Positions 1 through 6,629 are shown, counted from the stretch's first letter. The stretch is DNA of 7,558 nucleotides from Nanosynbacter sp. (GCA_015257605.1 JABZJV010000026.1:1-7558); one strand, 5' to 3'. A program made the numbers and translations. Notes: generated by a model not told the origin, from the sequence alone.

Positions 1-76
1 TCCAGCTAATCATCGCTAAAAAGGCCGCTACAAACAGGCAAGTCGCCATTTTTCGCAGTGCTTTTGCCCTTTTCAT
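1..76 (-). CDS. Partial protein with N-terminal signal peptide, runs off the window
   Basis: Only the first 25 codons are present. The start ATG is at 76-74 and the frame stays open to the window edge. The visible peptide has a basic start (MKRAKALRKM) followed by a hydrophobic run with ATCLFVAAFLAMISW, which fits an N-terminal secretion signal or membrane anchor. I saw no lipobox in the visible part. A promoter-like -10 box (TATACT, 89-84) lies seven bases before the ATG and there is no Shine-Dalgarno sequence, so the mRNA is probably leaderless. The gene sits downstream of the exporter operon on the same strand but is separated from it by an intrinsic terminator, so it is likely transcribed on its own. 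The mature protein is outside the window and its function cannot be named. Confidence 0.6.
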   Translation of the reverse strand, partial: MKRAKALRKMATCLFVAAFLAMISW

Positions 77-83
77 AACTTAT

Positions 84-121
84 AGTATACGCGCATCAAA
101 CTAAAAGCGTAAGAGTTTTAT
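84..121 (-). promoter_or_regulatory. Promoter of the partial signal-peptide gene
   Basis: The minus strand shows a weak -35-like TTACGC (112-107), a 17-bp spacer and TATACT (89-84). Seven bases separate the -10 box from the ATG, which places the expected transcription start at or next to the start codon. Directly overlapping the -35 side is an 11-base block, ATAAAACTCTT (121-111), which also occurs at the same distance from the -10 box in the padR promoter. Confidence 0.5.
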
Positions 122-135
122 CGAATTTTATAAGA

Positions 136-168
136 AAAAGCGTCCCAGCCGCCAACTGGAACGCTTTT
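136..168 (-). terminator. Rho-independent terminator of the padR-ABC operon
   Basis: Read on the minus strand, GCGTTCCAG and CTGGGACGC form a 9-bp stem with one G-U pair around a 7-base loop. The stem is extended by an A4/T4 match to 13 bp and followed by a T-rich run (TTTTTCTT). It lies about 32 bases after the permease stop codon. The plus-strand reading also has a short T4 after the stem, so weaker termination in that direction is possible, but no plus-strand gene is seen upstream within the window. Confidence 0.85.
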
Positions 169-200
169 CGGTAGATTATCCTCGGGCCGATACAAACACA

Positions 201-2423
201 CTACTCAGTTTGGTTAGCCTCCGCCCGCGTCAGCTTGTCGACCATCGGCAAAATCAAGTAGATACCGATGATGGCCGTCAGTAGCCCAAGACCAACGATG
301 GCAAAGTAGGTTGGTGTTAACACTGGCTTCAGCGTCGTCGAGAACATTTTCGTGAACACTGCCCCCGTCCAAACACCAATACTACACGACAAGATTGAAG
401 TGATGACGAGCGGTGCCACCGACTCAACCATCACCAAGCGCTTCAGTTGAATGAGACGCATACCGCCCAGCCGCAAAGTGTATAGCGAGCGACGACGCTC
501 CATCAGCCCGCCAATCGTCGAAACGATCAAGCTCGCCACCGCCACGAACAGCGTCACGCCGATACCAACATAAGCCAAATCAGCTAACTCGCTAATTGAC
601 GGATTGATATGCGGCTGTTTGGCCCATCTTCCGCTAACCACGAAGTTAAAATCGTACTTATTGGCATTGGTCGCTACCAATGTTCGCAATTTATCAATGT
701 CGTTTTCGTGCTTGACCGTTACCAAATATTCTTTGCCGCCGTCAGTAGCGATTTGTTTATCAACCAGCTTAACGTTTTTAACAACCGGCTCTTCAAAGTT
801 CAGCAGCGCGAATTGATCTGGACTAGCATCACTCGGACAAACATGCTCAGTATAGTTCGCCAAATCGCGGCAGCGAATAGCACTACCCTTTTCCTGCGGA
901 TAAATCACTGCCACCGAGCTAATATACGGCTGTTGAGCTAGCTTTTGCGCCATGTCATCAGGCAGCGAATGGCTAGATATCATTGCTGTTCCAGCCTTCA
1001 GCTGCGAATAGCCATTATCCTTAACTGTTTGAGCGTTCAAGCCCTCAATACCGCTGGTCGCCGTCAAGTAAAAACTGCCAGCAAACAGCGCCAACACCAC
1101 GCCGCTAACACTGCGAAAAACTGTTTGCGAGTGCACCGCCGTACGCTTGCCAGCAATCAACGCCGAAGCATTATTCGACCAGCGCGCCAACAACAGCGCA
1201 ATCTTATTAGTCAGCCAGCTACCTGCCAAAATCAGCCCGAACATAATCAGCAGCAGCGCCGACGTCATTAGTATTAACGGCAAAGCTGACTCCTTATTAT
1301 CATTCAACCAGTCCATGCCCAGTTTGGAAGACATCCAGGCGAAAATCGCGATACCAATCGCTGGCACGAACGCTCGCCACATCCGCAATTTTTTAACTTT
1401 TTCAACCGACCGCGACACGCCCAGCGGCGAAATTTGCGCCCGCCGCATTCGCCGCCAATTGACAAACATCGTCAGTCCCAGCGTCAGAACGATAATTAAT
1501 GTGTATTGCGTGATGCTCAGTTTCAAGTCGCTTGGCCACATACCTTCGCCGTTCATTTTGAAATTAAGTAGCGGTGCTTGCCATAGCCAAAATATCGTCA
1601 AGCCAATCAGTACACCGACCGTTGACGCCAAAAACGACTCCAGCATCAGCACTCGCGCTACCTGTTTTTTAGTAGCGCCAATCAGCCGCAGCGCCGCATA
1701 GCGTTTTTCGCGCTGAGCAGCACCTAGTTGCGTCGCTACCGACACGAAAATTACCACTGGAAATAACAAGATTGTCGCGCCGACACCCAGAATCATCACG
1801 GAAAAAGGATCAAAGGATACCGTCTTTTTACCTTCTTTGTCCGTCTTGTAAATATCCGCAAACGCTGATGGCTGCTGGCGTGATTTTGCCAAAGTATCAG
1901 CTTGCGCCACCTCCTGGCTATCAATGCCGCGCACCATCATCAGCGTATCTGACGTCTCGACATACTCGTCAGGAATTAGGCCCAAATACTTAGTATTCTT
2001 GCCAAACCGCGCCAAAATATTATCCTCAGGATAATCAGCAACTAACTCTGCTAGCGCTCTCGACAGATAATATTCGCCCGGACGCGGCGTTTTCATCTTG
2101 GCAAACTGCGGCGACTTGTCCGTGCCGTACATCGAGTAAACACTGATCGATTGATCGCGCCACTTCGACGTATTGCCTGGCTGCCATGCCATAACCTTCA
2201 ATGGATCGACGCCTTTGATTGGTTTTTGTGAATCCGTATTATTACTTGCATCAGCGGCGATACTGCCAATGACTACGCGGTTCGAGCGACCCAACAGTCC
2301 GTTGGTGCCAGCCACGAAATAACACACCAGCATAATCCCTAGCGCTACTGCTGCCGCTGTTAAGCCTAAACGCACTACTGACTGGCGGCCAGATTTTTTG
2401 AGTAACATCCAGCTAACACTCAT
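201..2423 (-). CDS. FtsX-like ABC transporter permease
   Basis: This 740-residue protein is the membrane half of a MacB/LolCE-class (type VII) ABC exporter, working with the ATPase encoded just upstream. I count about ten membrane segments, near 18-38, 208-231, 258-281, 306-324, 352-366, 381-404, 436-457, 614-639, 668-691 and 704-727. There are two large external regions (39-207 and 458-613). Two FtsX cores are visible: residues 208-324, with AAQREKRYAALRLIGATKK after the first helix, and 614-727, with the matching MERRRSLYTLRLGGMRLIQ. The repeated 'R..LrLiGa' segment is typical of the family. Its ATG overlaps the ATPase stop codon by four bases (ATGA), so the two are translationally coupled. 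Cys518 and Cys529, in the second external region, could form a disulfide. The substrate cannot be read from the sequence; peptide, drug or lipid export are the usual roles for this class. Confidence 0.92.
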   Translation of the reverse strand: MSVSWMLLKKSGRQSVVRLGLTAAAVALGIMLVCYFVAGTNGLLGRSNRVVIGSIAADASNNTDSQKPIKGVDPLKVMAWQPGNTSKWRDQSISVYSMYGTDKSPQFAKMKTPRPGEYYLSRALAELVADYPEDNILARFGKNTKYLGLIPDEYVETSDTLMMVRGIDSQEVAQADTLAKSRQQPSAFADIYKTDKEGKKTVSFDPFSVMILGVGATILLFPVVIFVSVATQLGAAQREKRYAALRLIGATKKQVARVLMLESFLASTVGVLIGLTIFWLWQAPLLNFKMNGEGMWPSDLKLSITQYTLIIVLTLGLTMFVNWRRMRRAQISPLGVSRSVEKVKKLRMWRAFVPAIGIAIFAWMSSKLGMDWLNDNKESALPLILMTSALLLIMFGLILAGSWLTNKIALLLARWSNNASALIAGKRTAVHSQTVFRSVSGVVLALFAGSFYLTATSGIEGLNAQTVKDNGYSQLKAGTAMISSHSLPDDMAQKLAQQPYISSVAVIYPQEKGSAIRCRDLANYTEHVCPSDASPDQFALLNFEEPVVKNVKLVDKQIATDGGKEYLVTVKHENDIDKLRTLVATNANKYDFNFVVSGRWAKQPHINPSISELADLAYVGIGVTLFVAVASLIVSTIGGLMERRRSLYTLRLGGMRLIQLKRLVMVESVAPLVITSILSCSIGVWTGAVFTKMFSTTLKPVLTPTYFAIVGLGLLTAIIGIYLILPMVDKLTRAEANQTE

Positions 2424-3157
2424 TTGGTAGTCCTCGCACTGGCTTTGTTAAGATTTGGCTGGGTATTCTGCGCCATATTCACCGCTGCATCCGCGCCGGA
2501 AATTTGCCCATCGCGCACGATAATTTCCCGGTCAGCATAAGCAGCAATCGTCGGCTCGTGCGTCACCATGATGACTGTTGTGCCGTGCTCTTTGGCAGTT
2601 TTAATGAATAGCTCCATAACTCTCTCTGAATTTAGACTATCCAGCGAACCAGTTGGTTCGTCGGCAAATAGTACTTTTGGCTCAATCACCATCGCCCGAG
2701 CAATCGCCACCCGCTGCATTTGTCCGCCCGACAACTCGCCAAGCATACTGTCAGCTTTACCCGCCAGCTCAACCTTATTCAGCCATGTTTTCGCCTGTTG
2801 ATAAGCTTCTTTACGCTTGACACCGTTAAGCAGTAGCGGCAGCGCCACATTATCCAGCGCTGTCAGCTCCGGTACCAACTGCCCAAACTGAAAGACAAAG
2901 CCAAAGCTGGTGCGCCGTAAAATACTGCGCTGATCATCGCTCAGTTTGTCAATCCGCCGTCCGTCGAAATCAATCTCACCGCTATCAACCTTGGTAATCG
3001 CCGCCAAGCTATGTAGCAGCGTCGACTTACCAGATCCCGATGGACCCATAATCGCCAGCACCTCGCCCGCCTCGACATCCAGGCTGACACCGCGCAGCGC
3101 GTGCGTTTGCCCGAACGACTTTTTAATATTTTTAGCGCTAATTATTGGTTTGCTCAT
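2420..3157 (-). CDS. ABC transporter ATP-binding protein, MacB/LolD type
   Basis: This is a 245-residue cytoplasmic ATPase subunit that energises the FtsX-like permease encoded immediately downstream. All nucleotide-binding elements are present and intact: Walker A GPSGSGKS (38-45), Q-loop Gln90, signature LSGGQ (142-146), Walker B VLFADE with catalytic Glu167, D-loop SLD (171-173) and the switch histidine His200. The residues around the signature (LSGGQMQRVAIARA) and 'ADEPTGSLD' are characteristic of the MacB/LolD/FtsE branch. The chosen ATG has a perfect AGGAGG nine bases upstream (3172-3167), which lies inside the end of padR; the two genes overlap by 20 bases. The C-terminal 25 residues or so after the ATPase core are polar and low in complexity. 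The enzyme looks catalytically competent. Confidence 0.95.
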   Translation of the reverse strand: MSKPIISAKNIKKSFGQTHALRGVSLDVEAGEVLAIMGPSGSGKSTLLHSLAAITKVDSGEIDFDGRRIDKLSDDQRSILRRTSFGFVFQFGQLVPELTALDNVALPLLLNGVKRKEAYQQAKTWLNKVELAGKADSMLGELSGGQMQRVAIARAMVIEPKVLFADEPTGSLDSLNSERVMELFIKTAKEHGTTVIMVTHEPTIAAYADREIIVRDGQISGADAAVNMAQNTQPNLNKASARTTK

Positions 3158-3680
3158 GCAAAATTTCCTCCTTTAACCGCGTTAACCGCGAAATAGTTAA
3201 TTCAATCCAGCGCAAATCCGCCTCCAAATGATACAATGCGTGGTCAATCAGCAGCATGTCTGACAAGCTACTGTCGCGCCGCTGAGCTGTCAGCTCGCGC
3301 ATCCGTTGGATGTGCGCCTGCCGTTGGTTATCCAGATACGGCGACGCATCGCCGTCTTTCAGGATCGCCAGCACCGCCTTGATATACATCGTCGCTTGTA
3401 GCTGCGGCGACGGTGCCTCTGGTGATTCCAGCCATGCCTGCAAATCCTGCTTGCCCTCATCGGTAATCTCATACCGAACACGATCCGGCCCGCCCGATTC
3501 GTTGGTATCGGCAATCTCTTTGACCTTGTTATCGCGTTTGAGCCGTGCCAGAGTTGAATATATCTGACCGGTTAAAATTGGCTTATCTTTACCAAAATAG
3601 CCGTCATATTTTTTCTTCAACTCATAGCCATAATTTGACTCTTCCGCTAAAAAACCTAACAGTGTATATTGAACGCTCAT
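3138..3680 (-). CDS. PadR family transcriptional regulator
   Basis: This is a 180-residue DNA-binding regulator. Residues 1-80 form the PadR winged helix: MSVQYTLLGFLAEESNYGYEL is the usual opening, the recognition helix is near TGQIYSTLARLKRDNKV (37-53), and the wing and its end are PDRVRYEITDEG (65-76). Residues 90-175 are the helical C-terminal dimerisation domain seen in longer (Vir-type) PadR proteins. I chose the ATG at 3680 because it gives the normal family start. The frame stays open for 16 more codons upstream, but those cross the -10 box and operator. It is the first gene of the exporter operon, and the ATPase gene starts inside its end. PadR proteins usually repress their own operon and release DNA on binding a small toxic compound, which fits two inverted repeats in its promoter. 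The ligand is unknown. Confidence 0.93.
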   Translation of the reverse strand: MSVQYTLLGFLAEESNYGYELKKKYDGYFGKDKPILTGQIYSTLARLKRDNKVKEIADTNESGGPDRVRYEITDEGKQDLQAWLESPEAPSPQLQATMYIKAVLAILKDGDASPYLDNQRQAHIQRMRELTAQRRDSSLSDMLLIDHALYHLEADLRWIELTISRLTRLKEEILHEQTNN

Positions 3681-3686
3681 ACTCTT

Positions 3687-3715
3687 ACTATACACCCAGT
3701 GTTTAGTTATTGCAA
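3687..3715 (-). promoter_or_regulatory. padR-ABC operon promoter
   Basis: On the minus strand the -35 is TTGCAA (3715-3710), the spacer is 17 bp and the -10 is TATAGT (3692-3687). Only six bases (AAGAGT) separate the -10 box from the padR ATG, and no Shine-Dalgarno sequence is present, so a leaderless transcript is expected. The -10 box lies inside the proximal PadR-type inverted repeat. Bound repressor would therefore block polymerase directly. Confidence 0.7.
3688..3706. promoter_or_regulatory. Proximal inverted repeat, probable PadR operator
   Basis: The arms CTATACAC (3688-3695) and GTGTTTAG (3699-3706) are separated by CCA and match as an inverted repeat with one mismatch. The site overlaps the padR -10 box. 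It shares the pattern TATACAC-N3-GTGTATA with the distal site at 3721-3739. The sites being targets of the adjacent padR product is inferred from position and pairing. Confidence 0.65.
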
Positions 3716-3740
3716 GAGTTTTATACACTCGGTGTATAGT
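3710..3740 (+). promoter_or_regulatory. Possible mirror-image promoter toward the redox operon
   Basis: TTGCAA is its own reverse complement, so the padR -35 hexamer also reads as a -35 on the plus strand. A plus-strand TATAGT follows at 3735-3740, but the 19-bp spacer is longer than ideal. A transcript would begin near 3747 and run about 70 bases before the first plus-strand gene. The better -10 box at 3804-3809 is probably the main promoter, so this call is tentative. Confidence 0.3.
3721..3739. promoter_or_regulatory. Distal inverted repeat, probable PadR operator
   Basis: The arms TTATACAC (3721-3728) and GTGTATAG (3732-3739) flank TCG and pair with one mismatch at the outermost position. 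The centre is 33 bp from that of the proximal repeat, about three helical turns, so two dimers could sit on the same face of the DNA. The site lies just upstream of the padR -35 and overlaps a possible plus-strand -10 box (TATAGT, 3735-3740). Confidence 0.65.
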
Positions 3741-3803
3741 TTATTTTATACTCTTACCGCAGGATACTAAAGCCGACTCAATCCAATTCTCCAAATTTTA
3801 GCG

Positions 3804-3809
3804 TATAAT
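3804..3809 (+). promoter_or_regulatory. -10 box of the redox operon promoter
   Basis: A perfect TATAAT lies nine bases before the ATG at 3819. No convincing -35 hexamer is seen (AATCCA at an 18-bp spacing is weak), and no Shine-Dalgarno sequence precedes the start codon. The transcript would begin about two or three bases before the ATG, again an essentially leaderless mRNA. Confidence 0.55.
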
Positions 3810-3818
3810 AAGAATCAT

Positions 3819-4421
3819 ATGGAGCGTATTCGACAGCAAAAAGAAACTGTCAAAACTGCCGCTGCTGGTATCGGCGCGCTATTGAAATTGCCGCGCTACA
3901 GTCTGCTGGCGGCGGGTTTTTCTTTGTTATTCGCCATTGTTATTTTCTTTGCGATTAACGGCAACTTTTATGGACCGTTATTTTTGTCGCGACTATCAAT
4001 TGTCGATAAGTTCGCTGTTGCCGGCAACATGCTTGCCGAACTATTCAAGCAAGGTTTCACCACGCCAAACGGCGCGCTGCTGCTAATCGTCTCTATTCTA
4101 CAAGGCTTATCGCTTTCAGTTGTAATATTTACAGCACGGCGCAATAAACGCAACGAACAAGATGTAGCACGCCAACTCAGCGTCAGCGGTATTACCTCAA
4201 TCGCTGCCGCTATCGGCCTCGGCTGCGTACCGTGCGGCACCTCGTTAATCTTGCCAATTGTTACTCTGTTTTTCTCGGGCGCAGCGGCTGCTACCGCTGC
4301 CAATATCGCTGGCACTGTCGTACTCGTCTTAGCACTTGTACTTAGCATGGCATCACTTTACAAATCTGGACAAATCGCATTCGTTTATGCACAATTAGCC
4401 AAACAGGAGGAAAAGTCATGA
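3819..4421 (+). CDS. Four-helix membrane protein with intramembrane CVPCG motif, candidate redox partner
   Basis: I do not recognise a named family for this 200-residue protein. It has about four membrane helices (near 27-47, 85-105, 121-150 and 154-180) after a basic N-terminus, with a charged loop RRNKRNEQD (107-115). Its only two cysteines are Cys136 and Cys139, in LGCVPCGTSLILPI, within the third helix. A CxxC followed by a proline a few residues later inside a membrane helix recalls the CcdA/DsbD electron-carrier helices, but the length and overall pattern do not clearly match CcdA, DsbB or VKOR. It is the first gene of an operon whose second gene, overlapping by four bases (ATGA), encodes a DsbA-like protein. 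A role in re-oxidising or reducing that partner is inferred from context. The ATG is placed by TATAAT nine bases upstream; no Shine-Dalgarno sequence is present. Confidence 0.85.
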   Translation: MERIRQQKETVKTAAAGIGALLKLPRYSLLAAGFSLLFAIVIFFAINGNFYGPLFLSRLSIVDKFAVAGNMLAELFKQGFTTPNGALLLIVSILQGLSLSVVIFTARRNKRNEQDVARQLSVSGITSIAAAIGLGCVPCGTSLILPIVTLFFSGAAAATAANIAGTVVLVLALVLSMASLYKSGQIAFVYAQLAKQEEKS

Positions 4422-5134
4422 GTCATCAACAAGAACGCGGCATTGCCCCAATCTGGATTGTTTTATCAATCATCGTTATCGGCATCGTCGCTTTATTTAT
4501 CTACGGCATCGTCAACCGGCCGCCGAACCAGCATATCGGAAACGGTAAACCATGGAACGAACATATGTCGCAAGGTTCGGCAGATGCGAAGAATGTGTTT
4601 ATTGATTACACCGATTACTTCTGCTCGTTCTGTGCCCAAGTCGAAGACGCTACCAGCAACGATTCCTTCAAAAACGACTATATCAAATCTGGTAAATTGC
4701 GCTACGAACACCGAATCGTCACTTTGTTAAAGGATAAAGTACCAAACACCGAGCAAGGCGCTAAAGCCGCGTTCTGCGCTGCCGACCAGGATAAATATTG
4801 GCAATACACTCACGACATCGTACCGCGCATTAAAACAGACTACTTCGACAAAGGTATCGGCGTCAAAAACGTCGCTGTACCGAAAGAAATCCCGCTGCTG
4901 CCTCTCAGCTACTTCGAAACATCTGCCAAGAATGCTGGCCTGGACACCGTCAAGTTCGCCGACTGTATGAAAGGCGACTCCCACCAGCAAGAAATCAACA
5001 GCAACACGCAAAAAGCCCTGTCGCTTGGCGTTAACGGCTTACCGTACATGGTCATCAACGACTACCAGACCAGCGGCTTCGCTGGCGGCGAGAATGGGCT
5101 AAAGGCGATCTTGAAGGCTGGCGGCGTTAATTAA
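4418..5134 (+). CDS. Membrane-anchored DsbA-like thiol-disulfide oxidoreductase
   Basis: This 238-residue protein probably acts outside the cytoplasmic membrane on cysteine thiols of exported proteins. Residues 12-32 form one uncleaved-looking anchor helix (IWIVLSIIVIGIVALFIYGIV). The rest is a DsbA-type thioredoxin fold of the Thioredoxin_4 kind: the active site CSFC (69-72) follows FIDYTDYF, and the expected proline near the active site is Pro209 in VNGLPYMVIN. Two further cysteines, Cys120 and Cys183, lie in the inserted helical domain and could pair, as seen in some actinobacterial relatives. Leu rather than Thr precedes the proline, which may tune the redox potential. An AGGAGG seven bases upstream (4405-4410) fixes the start, and the ATG overlaps the stop of the membrane CxxC gene. 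Whether it oxidises or isomerises cannot be told from sequence. Confidence 0.9.
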   Translation: MSHQQERGIAPIWIVLSIIVIGIVALFIYGIVNRPPNQHIGNGKPWNEHMSQGSADAKNVFIDYTDYFCSFCAQVEDATSNDSFKNDYIKSGKLRYEHRIVTLLKDKVPNTEQGAKAAFCAADQDKYWQYTHDIVPRIKTDYFDKGIGVKNVAVPKEIPLLPLSYFETSAKNAGLDTVKFADCMKGDSHQQEINSNTQKALSLGVNGLPYMVINDYQTSGFAGGENGLKAILKAGGVN

Positions 5135-6018
5135 TGCTAAAATTCCTCAATTCATTTTCAGCGCCGCTGATCGGATCTTTGAGTTTCTGGCCTTTCTTAT
5201 GCATCCTCTTGACCATACCATTTATCATTTCACGGCTGATCATGCGCCGGCGCGTAACGTGGTCGTATGTATTCTTTTCCTACGGCTCAATCCTCTATTT
5301 CACAGGGCTAATCTTTTTTACGCTGTCGCCAGTACCAAAAGACCCGATTGCCTTTTGCCAAACACATCACATCCAGCCGCAACTTATCCCCTTCAACTGG
5401 GTTAACGACGTTGTTCATCCTGACAAGGATACCCTATATATCACGTTGCAATTAGTTATGAATATCGTTTTCTTTGTGCCGCTGGGCATTTTTATGAAAG
5501 CGTATTTTCACAAGCATTGGAAATTTGCGTTGCTAAGCGGCTTTCTTTTATCGATGCTAATAGAGGTGACGCAGCTAACTGGCGTGTTCGGTTTATATCC
5601 TTGTAGTTATCGGCTGTTTGATGTGAATGATTTAATAACCAATACCTTTGGCTGCTTGCTCGGATTTATGCTGACGTGGCTAATCGGCTATAAAGTTCCC
5701 AGCGTCAAACTCAGCGACGAAAACTACGCCGCGCCTAATCGACGCAATAAATTCTTAGCTAGCTGTATCAATATAGCCCTTATTATCTTCGCCTCAGTAG
5801 TTACCCGGCCGCTAGTTTATCCGTTTTTCATAGACACTATACAACCTGGTAGGTTCTATCTTACAGAGCTGGGCGTCTGGATTCTTATCCACCTGTTTAT
5901 CATACCAAGGATTGCCAAAGGCTGGACGATTGGGAGTTATCTGGTCGGCATCCAACCGAAACGCCAGCGCAAAAGCGATAAACAACAGCCAAAAGACGAT
6001 ACTAATCCAGAAAATTAA
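5134..6018 (+). CDS. VanZ-like membrane protein with C-terminal RDD-like domain
   Basis: This 294-residue protein joins two membrane domains. Residues 18-185 are VanZ-like: helices near 18-36, 43-64, 104-121, 131-150 and 166-184, with the family marks TLSP (63-66), NIVFFVPLGIF (110-120), a conserved Glu144 in LIEVTQL and FDVNDLITNTFG (162-173). Residues 204-275 hold two more helices and end in GWTIGSYLVGI, like the RDD motif G.TiGk.l.gi. The tail is basic and polar. VanZ proteins are linked to low-level teicoplanin resistance, but the biochemical role of most is unknown. Cys75 and Cys157 fall in two loops that the positive-inside rule puts on the external side (RRR at 38-40 and KAYFHKHWK at 122-130 would be inside), so they could form a disulfide. 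The ATG shares one base with the preceding stop (TAATG). Its own stop overlaps that of the converging gene. Confidence 0.88.
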   Translation: MLKFLNSFSAPLIGSLSFWPFLCILLTIPFIISRLIMRRRVTWSYVFFSYGSILYFTGLIFFTLSPVPKDPIAFCQTHHIQPQLIPFNWVNDVVHPDKDTLYITLQLVMNIVFFVPLGIFMKAYFHKHWKFALLSGFLLSMLIEVTQLTGVFGLYPCSYRLFDVNDLITNTFGCLLGFMLTWLIGYKVPSVKLSDENYAAPNRRNKFLASCINIALIIFASVVTRPLVYPFFIDTIQPGRFYLTELGVWILIHLFIIPRIAKGWTIGSYLVGIQPKRQRKSDKQQPKDDTNPEN

Positions 6019-6629
6019 CCTCTCAGCTGCCGCATAAATCCGCGCAGCTGCGACGATGTTCGCTCGATTCTCTCTGTTGTCCAGTATTTATCCGGAGTGA
6101 TGTTATCGTCGCCAGTTGACTCCTCTTTGTAGCGGCCGATAATCTTGCCGTTCTTGACAATCGAGACATCCGGTACAAATATCCGCGGCTTGCCGTTGTC
6201 GTCTTTGTCTAAGTATGGCTCTAGTTTCTTGACCAATTTTTGGTAAACTTCGCTGTTGCTAGCGCGAGCATCGCGAATATTCAAATAGTATATTTTATCA
6301 ACACCTTCAGTCCGAGCTGCCCGATCAACGTGTTCGCTCAAATGCTGGCACCACGGACATTGCGGAAAGCCCAAGAAAACCACGCCGCTGCCGTTATCAA
6401 AGATATCAAGGATTTCTTTATCGCTGGCATAAACGAAGCGATTATTCGCCGCCACTCGCGGATATTCTGACTTGAATTTGGCGGCGTCGGACATGTTAGT
6501 AGACGGAGTTTTCGGTTTCTCAGCAGAATGCTGGCGGTTATACCACAGTTCAGCTGCGGCTCCGCACAAGATGATTATCACAGAAACCATCGCAATGAAT
6601 TTTTTGTTCATGTCAGCTCTCTTTTTCAT
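6015..6629 (-). CDS. Membrane-anchored thioredoxin-like protein with CPWC active site
   Basis: This 204-residue protein has one N-terminal anchor helix (about residues 11-26) and an extracytoplasmic thioredoxin fold. The active site CPWC (91-94) follows VVFLGFPQ, and the proline next to the active site is Pro153 in IFVPDVSIVKNGK. The 'pattern FLGFPQCPWCQ' resembles small Gram-positive thioredoxin-like proteins of the bacteriocin accessory type. I place the start at 6629, where ATG overlaps the stop of the pyrophosphohydrolase gene (ATGA) and an AGAAGGA lies about ten bases upstream. A second ATG at 6611 gives a tidier signal sequence but only a weak ribosome site. Cys22 near the end of the anchor is not a lipobox cysteine, because Leu precedes it. 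It may be a reductant or a second oxidase beside the DsbA-like protein on the other strand; the sequence does not decide. Confidence 0.88.
   Translation of the reverse strand: MKKRADMNKKFIAMVSVIIILCGAAAELWYNRQHSAEKPKTPSTNMSDAAKFKSEYPRVAANNRFVYASDKEILDIFDNGSGVVFLGFPQCPWCQHLSEHVDRAARTEGVDKIYYLNIRDARASNSEVYQKLVKKLEPYLDKDDNGKPRIFVPDVSIVKNGKIIGRYKEESTGDDNITPDKYWTTERIERTSSQLRGFMRQLRG

Noticed and set aside
1147..1701. A 184-codon plus-strand open frame inside the permease gene
   Set aside because: It lies wholly antisense to a gene with clear FtsX features, and its translation has no recognisable domain. It is a shadow frame.
3681..3728. Upstream extension of padR by 16 codons
   Set aside because: It would run through the -10 box and operator, and the family normally begins at the ATG at 3680.
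6043..6052. Palindrome CGCAGCTGCG after the convergent stops as a terminator
   Set aside because: It has no loop and no T-run, and it lies inside the coding end of the thioredoxin-like gene.
6566..6629. Lipoprotein signal at Cys22 of the CPWC thioredoxin-like protein
   Set aside because: The residue before the cysteine is Leu, not Gly, Ala or Ser, so the lipobox rule is not met; a plain membrane anchor is more likely.
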